A DNA stretch of 64,000 nucleotides from Streptomyces sp. SCL15-4 (GCF_033366695.1 NZ_JAOBTQ010000001.1:7192001-7256000); one strand, 5' to 3'; shown: positions 50,247 to 60,730, counted from the first letter of the stretch. The notes: a model not told the origin generated them from the sequence alone. A program made the numbers and translations.

Positions 50247-50765
50247 TCAGCAGGCGTCGGCCAGGCGCGCGTACCGGCCGCGGTAGTACAACAGGGGCTG
50301 CGGCGTGTCGGCCGGTGCCTCGAGCCGGCGCACATCACCGATCACCACGAGGTGATCGCCTCCGTCGTGCTCGGTGTGCACACGGCAGTCGATCCACGCC
50401 GTCGCGCCCTTCAGGCGGGGCGCGCCGTCCGGTGACGCGGTCCAGGCCACGCCGTCGAACTTCTCACCGCCGGAGCGCGCGAACCGCTCGCACAGCGAAC
50501 GCTGCTCCTCCGCCAGCACGTTGACGCAGAAGGCCGCGCTGCTCCTGATCACCGGCCAGCTGGTCGAGGCACGGCTGACGCAGAGGATGACGCGCGGCGG
50601 GTCGAGGGAGAGCGACGAGAACGCCTGGCAGGTGAATCCGGCGGGGCCCGTGGGTCCCATGGCGGTGACGACGGTGACGCCGGAACAGAAGCGCCCCAGC
50701 ACAGAGCGGAACGCACCTGAGGTCACGGGGTCCTGGACTGCTGCGGTGGTGCTCTCGCCTAACAA
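50247..50765 (-). CDS. Flavin reductase (FMN reductase component, RutF/HpaC-like)
   Basis: 172 residues. TTG 50765 is taken as start because AAAGGA stands 6 nt upstream; a GTG at 50798 is an alternative. The flavin_reduct domain is clear: FRSVLGRFCSGVTVVTAMG, GFTCQAFSSLSLDPPRVILC, and FCVNVLAEEQ. It should supply reduced FMN, by diffusion, to the LLM monooxygenase at the other end of the operon. It is the promoter-proximal gene, divergent from an Lrp-type regulator. Confidence 0.9.
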   Translation of the reverse strand: MLGESTTAAVQDPVTSGAFRSVLGRFCSGVTVVTAMGPTGPAGFTCQAFSSLSLDPPRVILCVSRASTSWPVIRSSAAFCVNVLAEEQRSLCERFARSGGEKFDGVAWTASPDGAPRLKGATAWIDCRVHTEHDGGDHLVVIGDVRRLEAPADTPQPLLYYRGRYARLADAC

Positions 50766-50868
50766 GCCCTGTCCTTTCGGCCCGTACAGGCAGGTCACAC
50801 AGGACAAGCCCGCCAGGCGCCGGTTCGGCGATGGGTCCCCAAGTGTGCCCCAGGTGATTGAAGCCGAC

Positions 50869-50896
50869 AAGATCTGTAGGTTTTCTGATAAAGATC
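50869..50896. promoter_or_regulatory. Direct repeats AAGATC in the divergent promoter region
   Basis: AAGATCtG (50869) and AAGATCcTG (50891) are 22 bp apart, about two helical turns, within an AT-rich patch between the flavin reductase and lrp-type genes. This fits cooperative binding of an Lrp dimer or tetramer, but is unproved. Confidence 0.4.
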
Positions 50897-50915
50897 CTGC
50901 CATCATTGCCGCGTG

Positions 50916-51902
50916 ATGAACGATCCAGACATCTGTGACGACCTTGACCAGCGCATCGTGGCAGCACTCCAGATCAATCCCCGGGCCGGAGTGGCAGAGG
51001 TCGGACGCATATTCGGGGAGCATGAGCGCTCGGTGGCACGGCGCGTCCAGCGGCTCCTGGACGCGGGCCTCATCCGCTGCACGGCCGATCTCGACCCCGT
51101 GCGCAGCGGATTCGGGTACTCCGTCCACATGAGGATGCGGACCACAAGCAATTGTCTGGAAAATGTCTGCCAAGGATTGGCAAGGCATCCCGAAGTGCTT
51201 AACGTCGCCGCTGTGAGCGGAGGGGCGGGCCTCCTGTGGTGCCACCTGCTCGTACGGGGACGGCCGCGCCTGCCCTCGCCGTTGAAGGAAACGCCCGGCA
51301 TGCCCGACGCCGCGGTGCTCGGGACACACATCACCCTGCGCCCGTTTCGCACCGAGGCCGACTGGCACGCCCCCGTCCTGACCGCAGAGGAGGAGAAGCG
51401 CTTGCGGGCAAGCCTGGTCCGGCCCCTGCCCGGACCCGCACGCCGGCACGACCTCACGCCGACCGAACGGCGGGTGGCCGAGGTCCTGACGAGGAACGCC
51501 CGTATCAGCCTCACCGACCTCGGCAAAGAGCTGGGGTTCTCCACCGCCACGGCGGGACGGCGGGTGGCCTCCCTGCTGGAGCGCCGGGTGCTGCGCCTGC
51601 GTACCGCCGCCGATCCGGCCGTCCTGGGCCGTCCCGTGACGGCACGCGTGCGGCTGAAGGTCCACCCGGCGGGTCTCGAGACCGTCGGCACCGCCCTGTC
51701 CGCCTGCGAGGACGTGCGCTTCTGCGCGGCGGTGACAGGGCGTCACAACATCCTCGCGGACGTGTGTGCCGAGGACGAGAGCGGCCTCTACGGCTTCGTC
51801 GTCGGCACGCTCGGAGCACTACCGCACATCCTCGACTGCGACACGGAGATCCTCACGCACGTCTCCGCACACGGCTCCGCCGCGAGCGACCAGCCCGGAT
51901 GA
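50916..51902 (+). CDS. Lrp/AsnC family regulator with two HTH-ligand modules
   Basis: 328 residues from ATG 50916 (GTG 50913 is adjacent). It is twice the length of a normal Lrp: the first module starts [20 protein letters not shown] and the second [20 protein letters not shown], each followed by a ligand-binding-like half. Duplicated Lrp proteins occur in Streptomyces. Divergent from the flavin reductase gene, it probably controls the five-gene operon and perhaps the CTP synthase gene, which starts 46 nt downstream. The effector is probably an amino acid or a product of the pathway. Confidence 0.88.
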   Translation: MNDPDICDDLDQRIVAALQINPRAGVAEVGRIFGEHERSVARRVQRLLDAGLIRCTADLDPVRSGFGYSVHMRMRTTSNCLENVCQGLARHPEVLNVAAVSGGAGLLWCHLLVRGRPRLPSPLKETPGMPDAAVLGTHITLRPFRTEADWHAPVLTAEEEKRLRASLVRPLPGPARRHDLTPTERRVAEVLTRNARISLTDLGKELGFSTATAGRRVASLLERRVLRLRTAADPAVLGRPVTARVRLKVHPAGLETVGTALSACEDVRFCAAVTGRHNILADVCAEDESGLYGFVVGTLGALPHILDCDTEILTHVSAHGSAASDQPG

Positions 51903-51948
51903 GCCGCCCCGCATCACCGCCAGCGACCACGGGAGCCCCCTCTTGGCC

Positions 51949-53607
<1,659 letters not shown>

Positions 53608-53634
53608 TCGCCACAGCGTCGTGCCGCACCGGCT

Positions 53635-54315
53635 TCAGCCCTCGGGCGAAGGGTCCTCGCGGGCGTTCCACAGCTCGCGGAGTTCCGCCCAGTCCGGTGC
53701 CGGGCCGTGCAGCGCGGTGGGCCCGCCGGTGACCGGGGTGCGCAGTCCGGCGAGGACCAGGTCCAGGTACCGCAGGTGGAGCGCGGTGGCGCGCTCGTCG
53801 GTGACGGGCATCCGCGCGGTGAGGTGTTCGAGCAGCAGGGGGATGTCGGCGGAGCCGAAGTCGGCGCGCAGCACGCCTGCGCGGTGGGCGCCGTCCACCA
53901 GGTCGTCGAGCGCGGTCCGCAGCCGGGCCGCGGCGGCCGCGATCTCGTCCGTGGCCGGCAGCCGTCCGCCGACCAGGGGGAGCAGCGGACCGCTCGCGCC
54001 CTGGGACGAGAGCGCGTCCCGCAGGAACCGGGTGAAGGCCGCCCAGGGGTCGGGCTCCTCGGCGAGAGCCGCGCGCGCCTGGGCGATCAGCTGCTCCATC
54101 CCGACGATGCGCATCCGCTGGGCCAGCAGGTCCTTGCTGGGATAACGGCGGTAGAGACTGCCCATGCCGACACCGGCCCGCCGGGCGATCTCCGAGACGG
54201 GGGCGTCCCAGCCGAGTTCGGCGAAGACCTCGCGCGCGGCCCGCAGGAGACGGGCGTCGTTGCGGTCCGCCTCCCGCCGGCGGCCGCGCGGCCTGCCGGT
54301 CTGCGTGTCATCCAT
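53635..54315 (-). CDS. TetR family transcriptional regulator
   Basis: 226 residues. The N-terminal HTH reads RLLRAAREVFAELGWDAPVS then EIARRAGVGMGSLYRRYPSK. The C-terminal domain contains the TetR_C11-like LRDALSSQGASGPLLPLVGG part. It lies 16 nt downstream of the SDR gene on the same strand, and a GGAGCGCTCC palindrome upstream of that gene is the likely operator, which would control the SDR-tetR unit and the divergent oxidoreductase. Confidence 0.9.
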   Translation of the reverse strand: MDDTQTGRPRGRRREADRNDARLLRAAREVFAELGWDAPVSEIARRAGVGMGSLYRRYPSKDLLAQRMRIVGMEQLIAQARAALAEEPDPWAAFTRFLRDALSSQGASGPLLPLVGGRLPATDEIAAAAARLRTALDDLVDGAHRAGVLRADFGSADIPLLLEHLTARMPVTDERATALHLRYLDLVLAGLRTPVTGGPTALHGPAPDWAELRELWNAREDPSPEG

Positions 54316-54331
54316 GACCAGGCATTCTTCC

Positions 54332-55090
54332 CTACCGGCGGGCCACCCCGTGCCCGCCGTCGACGGTGAGCACCTCGCCGGTGACGAAGCCCGCGTCCTC
54401 GCCGACGAGCATGGCGATCGCCCGGGCCACGTCGTCCGGTTCCGCGACCCGTCCGAGGGGCGTGTTCTCCGCCAGCCGCCGCCGGAACTCCGGCGGCATG
54501 CCCGCGCTGCTCTCCGTGCGGACGTAGCCCGGCGCCACGACGTTGACGGTGATGCCGAGCGGACCGGCCTCGTGGGCGACGAAGCGGGCGAAGGTGTTCA
54601 GGGCGGCCTTGGCGGTGCCGTGGGCGGCCATGCCCGGGGCGGGCGGGCCGTCGGCCACCGCGCTGGAGACGTACACGATCCGGCCCTGTCCCCGGTGGCC
54701 CATGAGCGCCAGCGCGCGCTGGGTGAGGGTGTAGACGGACGCCAGCTCGTCCGTCACCTTCGTCCTGAAGTCGTCCCAGGCGAGGGCGCGCACCGGAGTG
54801 GGGGTGAAGCGGGCGCCGGCGTTGCACACCAGGACGTCCAGGCGCCCGTCGGCCGCCGAGCGTTCCAGCAGCCCGGCCGCCTGGCCGGGGTCGTACACAT
54901 CGGCCCGGACCGCGAAGGCCTCGCCGCCGTCGGCCTCGATGAGCCCGACCACCTCCTGGGCCGCCGCACGGTTCGAGAAGTAGTTGACGGCTACGCGGTA
55001 GCCACGGGCCGCGAGTTCCCGCGAGGTTGCCGCGCCGATTCCCCGGCTGCCGCCGGTCACCAGGGCCGTGGGCTTGGTCGTGGCGTGCAT
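54332..55090 (-). CDS. SDR family protein with His in place of the catalytic Tyr
   Basis: 252 residues, FabG-like. The cofactor site is TGGSRGIGAAT and VCNAG; the Ser is in VYVSSA. The usual YxxxK motif reads HGTAK (MAAHGTAKAAL), so Tyr is replaced by His while Lys is kept. The C-terminal TGEVLTVDGGHG is normal. The NRAAAQEVV region after the second strand suggests NADP(H). The change could alter the reaction or reduce activity. Followed by tetR; divergent from a quinone-type oxidoreductase. Confidence 0.88.
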   Translation of the reverse strand: MHATTKPTALVTGGSRGIGAATSRELAARGYRVAVNYFSNRAAAQEVVGLIEADGGEAFAVRADVYDPGQAAGLLERSAADGRLDVLVCNAGARFTPTPVRALAWDDFRTKVTDELASVYTLTQRALALMGHRGQGRIVYVSSAVADGPPAPGMAAHGTAKAALNTFARFVAHEAGPLGITVNVVAPGYVRTESSAGMPPEFRRRLAENTPLGRVAEPDDVARAIAMLVGEDAGFVTGEVLTVDGGHGVARR

Positions 55091-55132
55091 GTGTCCTCCG
55101 CGTCGGTGTGATCGGTCCGCTCGACTCTATCG

Positions 55133-55150
55133 GAGCGGAGCGCTCCGTTC
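55133..55150. promoter_or_regulatory. TetR-type operator, GAGCGGAGCGCTCCGTTC
   Basis: An 18-bp near-perfect palindrome (16 of 18 positions; core CGGAGCGCTCCG perfect) between the divergent SDR and oxidoreductase genes. It fits operators of TetR proteins that guard oxidoreductase genes in actinobacteria. Confidence 0.7.
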
Positions 55151-55206
55151 AAAAAACTTCTCCACGAGGAGGAATCAGCCCGTCCGGCGCCGTGTTGTCC
55201 GCCGAC

Positions 55207-56154
55207 ATGAGCGAAGCAGTGGTAGCGCGTGCCTATGGCGGTCCCGAAGTGCTGTCGGTGGTCGATGTCGCCGTACCGGAGCCCGGGCCGGGCCAGGTGC
55301 GCATCGAGGTCCGTGCCGTCGGTGTCAACCCGGTCGATCACAAGCTGTACAGCGGCGCCTTCGGCACCGATCCGGCGAACCTGCCGATGCGGCTCGGCGC
55401 CGAGGCGGCCGGTGTGGTGACCGCGGTGGGCGCCGGCGCGACCGGTCCCGCCGGCCGGATCGAGGTCGGCGACGAGGTGATCGCCTATCGGGCGCCCGGC
55501 GCGTACGCCGCCGCGTTCCTCGCCCCGGCTTCGTCCGTGGTGCCCAAACCGGCCGGTCTCTCCTGGGAGGAGGCCGGCGGTCTGATGGTCGCCGGCGCGA
55601 CGGCGACGCATGTGCTCGAGGCGACCGGCGTGCGCGAGCACGACACGGTGCTGGTCCACGGCGCCGCGGGAGGCGTCGGCCTGATGGCCGTGCAACTGGC
55701 CGTCGAACGGGGCGCCACGGTGCTGGGGACGGCGAGCCCGGCCAAGCACGACCTGCTGCGCGACCTCGGCGCGATTCCGGTCGCGTACGGGCCGGGCCTG
55801 GCCGACCGGGTACGCGCGGCAGCGCCGGACGGCGTCCACGCGGCGGCCGACCTGGTCGGCACCGACGAGGCGGTGGACGTCTCGGTGGAACTCGTGGCGG
55901 ACCGGTCCCGCGTCGCGACCATCGCGGCGTTCGAACGCGGGGTCCGGGCCGGCATCAGGCTCCTGGGCGGTGGGCCCGGCGCGGACCCCGGCACGGACAT
56001 CCGCGCCGCCGCGCGCCTGCCGCTCGCCGAAGCCGCCGGAGCCGGACGGCTGCGCGTCCTGATCGCCGGCAGCCACCCGCTCCGCGAAGCCGCCGCCGCC
56101 CACCGGCGGATCATGACCGGTCACACGACAGGCAAGATCGTCCTCGTCCCGTGA
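55207..56154 (+). CDS. NADP-dependent quinone/zinc-type oxidoreductase (MDR family)
   Basis: 315 residues from ATG 55207. The N-terminal GroES-like part has VGVNPVDHKLYSG and the LGAEAAGVVTAVG motif; the nucleotide-binding part has VHGAAGGVGLMAVQLA (AxxGxxG). No structural or catalytic zinc cysteines are present, so it is of the quinone-oxidoreductase (QOR) or enone-reductase branch. It is divergent from the SDR/tetR pair across a shared operator and is probably induced by the same ligand. Confidence 0.9.
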   Translation: MSEAVVARAYGGPEVLSVVDVAVPEPGPGQVRIEVRAVGVNPVDHKLYSGAFGTDPANLPMRLGAEAAGVVTAVGAGATGPAGRIEVGDEVIAYRAPGAYAAAFLAPASSVVPKPAGLSWEEAGGLMVAGATATHVLEATGVREHDTVLVHGAAGGVGLMAVQLAVERGATVLGTASPAKHDLLRDLGAIPVAYGPGLADRVRAAAPDGVHAAADLVGTDEAVDVSVELVADRSRVATIAAFERGVRAGIRLLGGGPGADPGTDIRAAARLPLAEAAGAGRLRVLIAGSHPLREAAAAHRRIMTGHTTGKIVLVP

Positions 56155-56603
56155 CCCGGTCGCCGGATGGGAGGACCCCGGACCCGGCCGCTGCCCGAGA
56201 GAGGGCGCGGCAGTGGAACACCCGCAGGGGACCTCTTCGCGATCGCGGTGCCCGCCTCGGCCCGCCACGCGAGGCGTGCGCCGGTCCGCACGGCCGAGCA
56301 CACCGTCCGCACCCTCGCCGAGTCCCTCGGCGGACGCCCCGCCGCCTGGTCCGCACCGGGCGGCGGGGCGTCTTCGCGCCGGGCACGGTACGGGCTCGCA
56401 CCGGGCTCGCGACGGTCCGCGCCGCATTTCCGGAGGCGAAAAGGCGCTGCACGACCCTATTGACCGACCGGACGGTATGCCATCCTTCGGGGCGGGACCA
56501 GACGGGCGGCAGCCACCGCGCGGACCCGGCGGCCCGCGACGAGCCGCCGAGGAGTCCGCGAACGCGCCGCCGTCGCCGAGCCGACTCCGGGGGGACGACC
56601 GCG
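56155..56603. other. Intergenic region with a long hairpin
   Basis: About 450 bp between co-directional genes. Its only distinct element is the inverted repeat at 56334-56371. Frames are Arg-rich; no domain was recognised. Confidence 0.45.
56334..56371. terminator. 13-bp GC hairpin, possible terminator
   Basis: ACGCCCCGCCGCC (56334-56346) and GGCGGCGGGGCGT (56359-56371) are perfect inverted copies with a 12-nt loop. There is no long T-run, so an intrinsic terminator of the L-shaped actinobacterial type or an RNA structure are both possible. Confidence 0.45.
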
Positions 56604-57866
56604 ATGCACCAGGCTTCGAGGACACCGACGGCGCTCCGCCCCGGCCCGGCGGTCGTACCCCCGCCCCGGCCGCCACGGACGCGCTCACTGATCGACGCCG
56701 ACGCGGTCGGTGTGCTGCACCGCGCGGCCCGGGCGCTCCTGGACGATCTGGCGGGTCTCACCGACCGCCTGCTCATGGTGCTCCGGGAACAGGAACCGGC
56801 GTATCGGTCGGCGCTCCGGACCGACTCCCACGGCACCTGGCAGGAGGCGCACCGCTCGCTGCGGCACAGCGTGACGTCGCTGATCGACCCGCGTGGCACC
56901 CGGGACGCGGCCCGGCAGTGCTCCTGGCGGATCGGTGCCGCCCGTGCCGAACAGGGCCTGCCCCTGGACGCGTTGCTGCACGCCTTCAGGCTCGGCGGGT
57001 CGATGGTGTGGCAGGCGTTGGTGGAGGAGACCGCCCGCACGGCACCGGAGGACGTCCGGCTGCTCGTGCACGTGGCGGCCGATGTGTGGAACTTCGTCGA
57101 CGAACACTGCACCCTCGTGGCCGACGCCTACCGGCAGGCGGAGAGACGGATGACGTGGCAGCGCGAGAACCGGGTCAGGCTGCTGGCCGCCGCGCTGCTG
57201 GACGGCACCAGCCGCATCGCCGACCTGCCGGAGGCGGCCGAGGCACTGCGACTGCCCGAGCAGGGGCGCTACGTGGTGGTCGCGGTCGCCGGCGGGCGGC
57301 CTCCCGGCTCGGCCGGCCCGCGCGCCGCGCTGCCGCAGCGGTCACCGCGGGTCCACTGGCACACCGGTGTCGACGTGGACTACGGCATCCTGCTCACCGA
57401 GGACGGCGGACTCCCCGATCCGGTGGCGCCGCCCGTGCCGGGCGCCCGGGTCGGCATGGGCAACGCGGTCGACGGTCTCGCGGCCGTCGGCGACGCCCGG
57501 GCCCAGGCCGACCTGGCGCTGGGCCTGTGTCCCGCCGAGGGCGGCACCGTCCGGCTGGCGGACCAACTGCCGGCCGCGATGGTGGTGTCGGCGCCGGAAC
57601 TCGCCGCGTGCCTCACCGAGCGGGTCCTCGGGCCGCTGGCCCGACTCGAACCGGCCGACGCGGACGTGCTGGTGGAGACCCTGGCCACCTGGCTGGCCTG
57701 CGACGGCTCGGCGCAGCGGGCCGGGGAACGCCTCTACTGCCATCGCAACACCGTCCTCAACCGGCTGCGCCGCTACGAACAGCTCACCGGGCGCTCGCTG
57801 TCCCGGCCGTCCGACGTGGTGGAGATCAGCCTCGCCCTCGCCGCGCGCCGGCTCCCCCCGCGCTGA
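56604..57866 (+). CDS. PucR-type regulator with RsbRD-like N-terminal domain
   Basis: 420 residues from ATG 56604, with a GGGGGG run 8 nt upstream. After a Pro-rich start, residues about 30-180 form a helical domain like the RsbRD N-terminal region (QCSWRIGAARAEQGLPLDAL and LLHAFRLGG). A GGDEF-like part (GARVGMGNAVDGL) follows, then the C-terminal PucR HTH with RLYCHRNTVLNRLRRYEQLT. Such proteins in actinobacteria regulate neighbouring uptake or catabolic genes. The ABC importer genes begin 308 nt downstream on the same strand. Confidence 0.88.
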   Translation: MHQASRTPTALRPGPAVVPPPRPPRTRSLIDADAVGVLHRAARALLDDLAGLTDRLLMVLREQEPAYRSALRTDSHGTWQEAHRSLRHSVTSLIDPRGTRDAARQCSWRIGAARAEQGLPLDALLHAFRLGGSMVWQALVEETARTAPEDVRLLVHVAADVWNFVDEHCTLVADAYRQAERRMTWQRENRVRLLAAALLDGTSRIADLPEAAEALRLPEQGRYVVVAVAGGRPPGSAGPRAALPQRSPRVHWHTGVDVDYGILLTEDGGLPDPVAPPVPGARVGMGNAVDGLAAVGDARAQADLALGLCPAEGGTVRLADQLPAAMVVSAPELAACLTERVLGPLARLEPADADVLVETLATWLACDGSAQRAGERLYCHRNTVLNRLRRYEQLTGRSLSRPSDVVEISLALAARRLPPR

Positions 57867-58173
57867 CCACCGGCGCGCGGCGCCCATGACGCCGTAGCCG
57901 AAGGGCCGCGACCAGATCCTCGGCAGCCCGCCGCCGGGCCCTCCCGCAACCGGTTCCCGCCTCCTTCTCCGCCCGCGCCCCGCCCTGTCCGGCCGGGCCC
58001 CCGCCCGTCCCCGGACCACTTCGGCTGGGCCCGCGCACAGGCCCGTGCCGCCCTTACTGGGCCGGCGCACCGAGCGGACCGGGACGCCTGTACCGCTGAT
58101 CGCCAAGTGTGCTGTCGTGAGTGCCCCCTGACCCGCAGCCCCCGTGCCCTCCGCACGGACCCGAGGAGCCGCG
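57867..58173. other. Upstream region of the ABC importer genes
   Basis: 307 bp, probably with the importer promoter. On the minus strand a short piece reads IWSRPFGYGVMGAARR, which I cannot place. GAGGAG near 58163 is the ribosome site of the first ATPase gene. Confidence 0.4.
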
Positions 58174-58962
58174 ATGCCCGCACCACTCTTGGACGACCGG
58201 CCGGCTCTGACCGTGGAGCACCTTGACGTGGCCTACGGACGCGCCGTGTCGGCCCTGCGCGCCGTGTCCCTGACCGTGCCGCCCGGCGAGGTGGTGGCCC
58301 TGCTCGGCGCCAACGGAGCCGGCAAGTCGACCCTGCTGCGGGCGGTGTCCGGCACCCTGCGGCTGCACCGGGGTGCCGTCACCGCGGGCCGCATCGCCTA
58401 CGGGGACACCGTCCTGGACGGCCGCGACCCGGTCACGGCGGTCCGCGCCGGTGTCGTGCAAGTCCCGGAGGGAAGGCGGGTGTTCGCGAATCTCACGGTG
58501 GACGAGAATCTGCGCAGCGGTGGTCTGGGCCCCGGCCGGCGCACTCCGGACCGGCGACGGCAGGCGAGGGAGCGGGTGTTCGCACTCTTTCCCCGGCTGG
58601 CCGAACGCCGTCGGCAGGCGGCCGGGCTGCTCTCCGGCGGCGAGCAGCAGATGCTCGCCATGGGCCGCGCCCTGATGGCCGCGCCGCGCCTGCTCCTGCT
58701 CGACGAACCCTCCCTCGGGCTCGCCCCGTTGATGGTCGAGCGGATCACCGAGGTGATCCGGGAGATCAACCACCAGGGCACCGGCGTGCTGCTGGTCGAG
58801 CAGAACGCCGGGATGGCCCTGTCGCTGGCCGGCCACGCGCATGTCCTCGACGTCGGCGAAGTACGGCTGTCCGGCCCGGCCGCCGAACTGGCCCGCACCG
58901 ACGCGGTCCGCCGCCTCTATCTGGGCGAGGAAGCCGACACGTCCGGGCAGGGGGCCGCGTGA
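58174..58962 (+). CDS. LivF-type ABC transporter ATP-binding protein
   Basis: 262 residues from ATG 58174. Walker A is GANGAGKST, the signature LLSGGEQQMLAMGRAL, Walker B LLLLDEPSLGL, and the H-loop position is Gln/Asn (LLVEQNAG), as usual for LivF. It powers import by the branched-chain-amino-acid (HAAT) family. First of five tightly packed genes; the next start codon overlaps its stop (GTGA). Confidence 0.92.
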   Translation: MPAPLLDDRPALTVEHLDVAYGRAVSALRAVSLTVPPGEVVALLGANGAGKSTLLRAVSGTLRLHRGAVTAGRIAYGDTVLDGRDPVTAVRAGVVQVPEGRRVFANLTVDENLRSGGLGPGRRTPDRRRQARERVFALFPRLAERRRQAAGLLSGGEQQMLAMGRALMAAPRLLLLDEPSLGLAPLMVERITEVIREINHQGTGVLLVEQNAGMALSLAGHAHVLDVGEVRLSGPAAELARTDAVRRLYLGEEADTSGQGAA

Positions 58963-59837
58963 ACACTCACCGGATCCCGCCGGACGCCGAAGGCACCCCA
59001 CCGCTCGCTCCCCGCACCGCGCCGGCCACCCACGGCACGGCGCCGACCGGCCAAGGCGTCCCGCCCCTCCACGTCCACGGCGTCACCGTCCGCTTCGCCG
59101 GCCTCACCGCCCTGGACGGCGTCTCCCTCACCGTCGCCCCCGGCACCGTGCACGCCCTCATCGGGCCCAACGGTGCCGGGAAGTCCACCTTCTTCAACGT
59201 CCTGTCCGGGCTCTGCCGGCCCTCCTGCGGCACCGTCCGCCTCGGCGACACCGACCTCACCCGGCTCGCCCCGCACCGCATCGCGGCCCTGGGAGTGGCC
59301 CGCACCTTCCAGAACATCGTGACCACCGAGGGCACCGTCGCCGACAACCTGATGGTCGGCCGCCACGCGCTGACCCGCGCCGGATTCGCCGCCGGGGCGC
59401 TGCGCCTGCCGCACGCCGTACGCGAGCAGCGCGAACACCTGGAGAAGGTCCGGGAGATCGCCGAACTCACCGGTCTCGGGCCCCACTTCGACCGGCCGGT
59501 GGCGCTGCTGCCGTACGGTGACCGCAAGCGCGTCGAACTCGCCCGCGCGCTCTGCCTGGAGCCCCGGGTGCTGCTGCTGGACGAACCGGTGGCCGGCATG
59601 AACGCGGGGGAGCGGGCCCGGACCGCCGAGGTCGTCACCGAGGTCCGCGCCCGGCTCGGCCTGTCCGTACTCCTGGTCGAACACGACATGGGCCTGGTGA
59701 TGCGCCTCGCCGACGAGGTCACCGTGCTCGACTTCGGCCGTCTCGTCGCCCAGGGCACGCCCGACGAGGTCCGCGCCCACCCGGAGGTGCTGCGCGCCTA
59801 CCTCGGCACCGCGAGCGACCGGGAGGACGCCGCGTGA
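58959..59837 (+). CDS. LivG-type ABC transporter ATP-binding protein
   Basis: 292 residues from GTG 58959, with a 35-residue Pro/Thr-rich extension before the ATPase domain. Walker A IGPNGAGKST, the LivG hallmark VARTFQNIVTTEGTVADNLM, signature LLPYGDRKRVELARAL and Walker B VLLLDEPVAGM are seen; the H-loop His is in LLVEHDMGLVM. Coupled to both neighbours by GTGA overlaps. Confidence 0.92.
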   Translation: MNTHRIPPDAEGTPPLAPRTAPATHGTAPTGQGVPPLHVHGVTVRFAGLTALDGVSLTVAPGTVHALIGPNGAGKSTFFNVLSGLCRPSCGTVRLGDTDLTRLAPHRIAALGVARTFQNIVTTEGTVADNLMVGRHALTRAGFAAGALRLPHAVREQREHLEKVREIAELTGLGPHFDRPVALLPYGDRKRVELARALCLEPRVLLLDEPVAGMNAGERARTAEVVTEVRARLGLSVLLVEHDMGLVMRLADEVTVLDFGRLVAQGTPDEVRAHPEVLRAYLGTASDREDAA

Positions 59838-60730
59838 ACGCCTTCCTCACCAGCCTCCTCAACGGTCTGTCCCTGGGCGCCGTACACGCCCTGGTCGCGC
59901 TCGGCTTCGTCGTCATCTTCAAAGCCTCCGGCGTGCTCAACTTCTCCCACGGCTCCCTGCTGCTGCTCGGCGGGTACCTCACCGCCGTCTGGCACACCCA
60001 CCTCGGCTTCGCCGCCGCCCTCGCCGCGGCGGCGGCGGTCACCGCGGCGGTCGCGGGAGCCGTCGACCGGCTCCTGCTCCAGCGCGGCGGCGCCGGCCCG
60101 CACGCCGCCCATGCGCAGACCATCGTGACCATCGGCGTGGACGTGCTGCTGCTCACCGACCTGTCCCGCCGGATCGGCGGCGACCTGCTGCCGCTCGGCG
60201 ACCCCTGGGCCGACTCGGTCACCCGGATCGGCCCGGTCACCGTCGCCGACAGCAGGCTCGCCGCGATCGTGGTCTCCTGCCTGGTCATCGGCGCCGTCTT
60301 CGCCGCCTTCCGGTACAGCGCCTGGGGGCTGTCCCTGCGCGCCGCCGCCGAGGACGCCGAAGCGGCCGCCCTGATGGGCATCCGGCTCTCCCGGGTGCGC
60401 ACCGGCGCCTGGTGCCTCGCGGGCGCCCTGGCCGCGTCGGCCGCCGTGTTCCTCGCCGCGTTCCCCGCCCCCGGCCTGGAGCGCACCACCGGCCAGGTGG
60501 CGCTGGCCGCGTTCCCCGCCGCGATCCTCGGCGGTCTCGCCTCACCCGCCGGCGCCCTCGCCGGCAGCCTCCTGATCGGGCTCACCGAGGCGTTCGCCGC
60601 CGGCTACCAGTCCGAACTGCGCGTGCTCGGCGACGGGTTCGGCGACGTGGCGCCGTACGCGGTGATGGTCGTCGTCCTGATCGTCCGGCCAGAGGGACTC
60701 TTCGGCGCGAAGGGTGCCGCCCGTGTCTGA
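59834..60730 (+). CDS. LivH-type ABC transporter permease
   Basis: 298 residues from GTG 59834. About eight membrane helices; the start LTSLLNGLSLGAVHALVALG and FKASGVLNFSHGSLLLLGGY are typical of LivH, and the EAA-like loop is RAAAEDAEAAALMGIRLSRV. Forms the membrane channel with the LivM-type subunit. Confidence 0.92.
   Translation: MNAFLTSLLNGLSLGAVHALVALGFVVIFKASGVLNFSHGSLLLLGGYLTAVWHTHLGFAAALAAAAAVTAAVAGAVDRLLLQRGGAGPHAAHAQTIVTIGVDVLLLTDLSRRIGGDLLPLGDPWADSVTRIGPVTVADSRLAAIVVSCLVIGAVFAAFRYSAWGLSLRAAAEDAEAAALMGIRLSRVRTGAWCLAGALAASAAVFLAAFPAPGLERTTGQVALAAFPAAILGGLASPAGALAGSLLIGLTEAFAAGYQSELRVLGDGFGDVAPYAVMVVVLIVRPEGLFGAKGAARV

Noticed and set aside
56213..57889. 558-codon plus-strand frame over the PucR-type gene
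   Set aside because: It is in another frame than the gene with the clear PucR HTH and gives a low-complexity translation.
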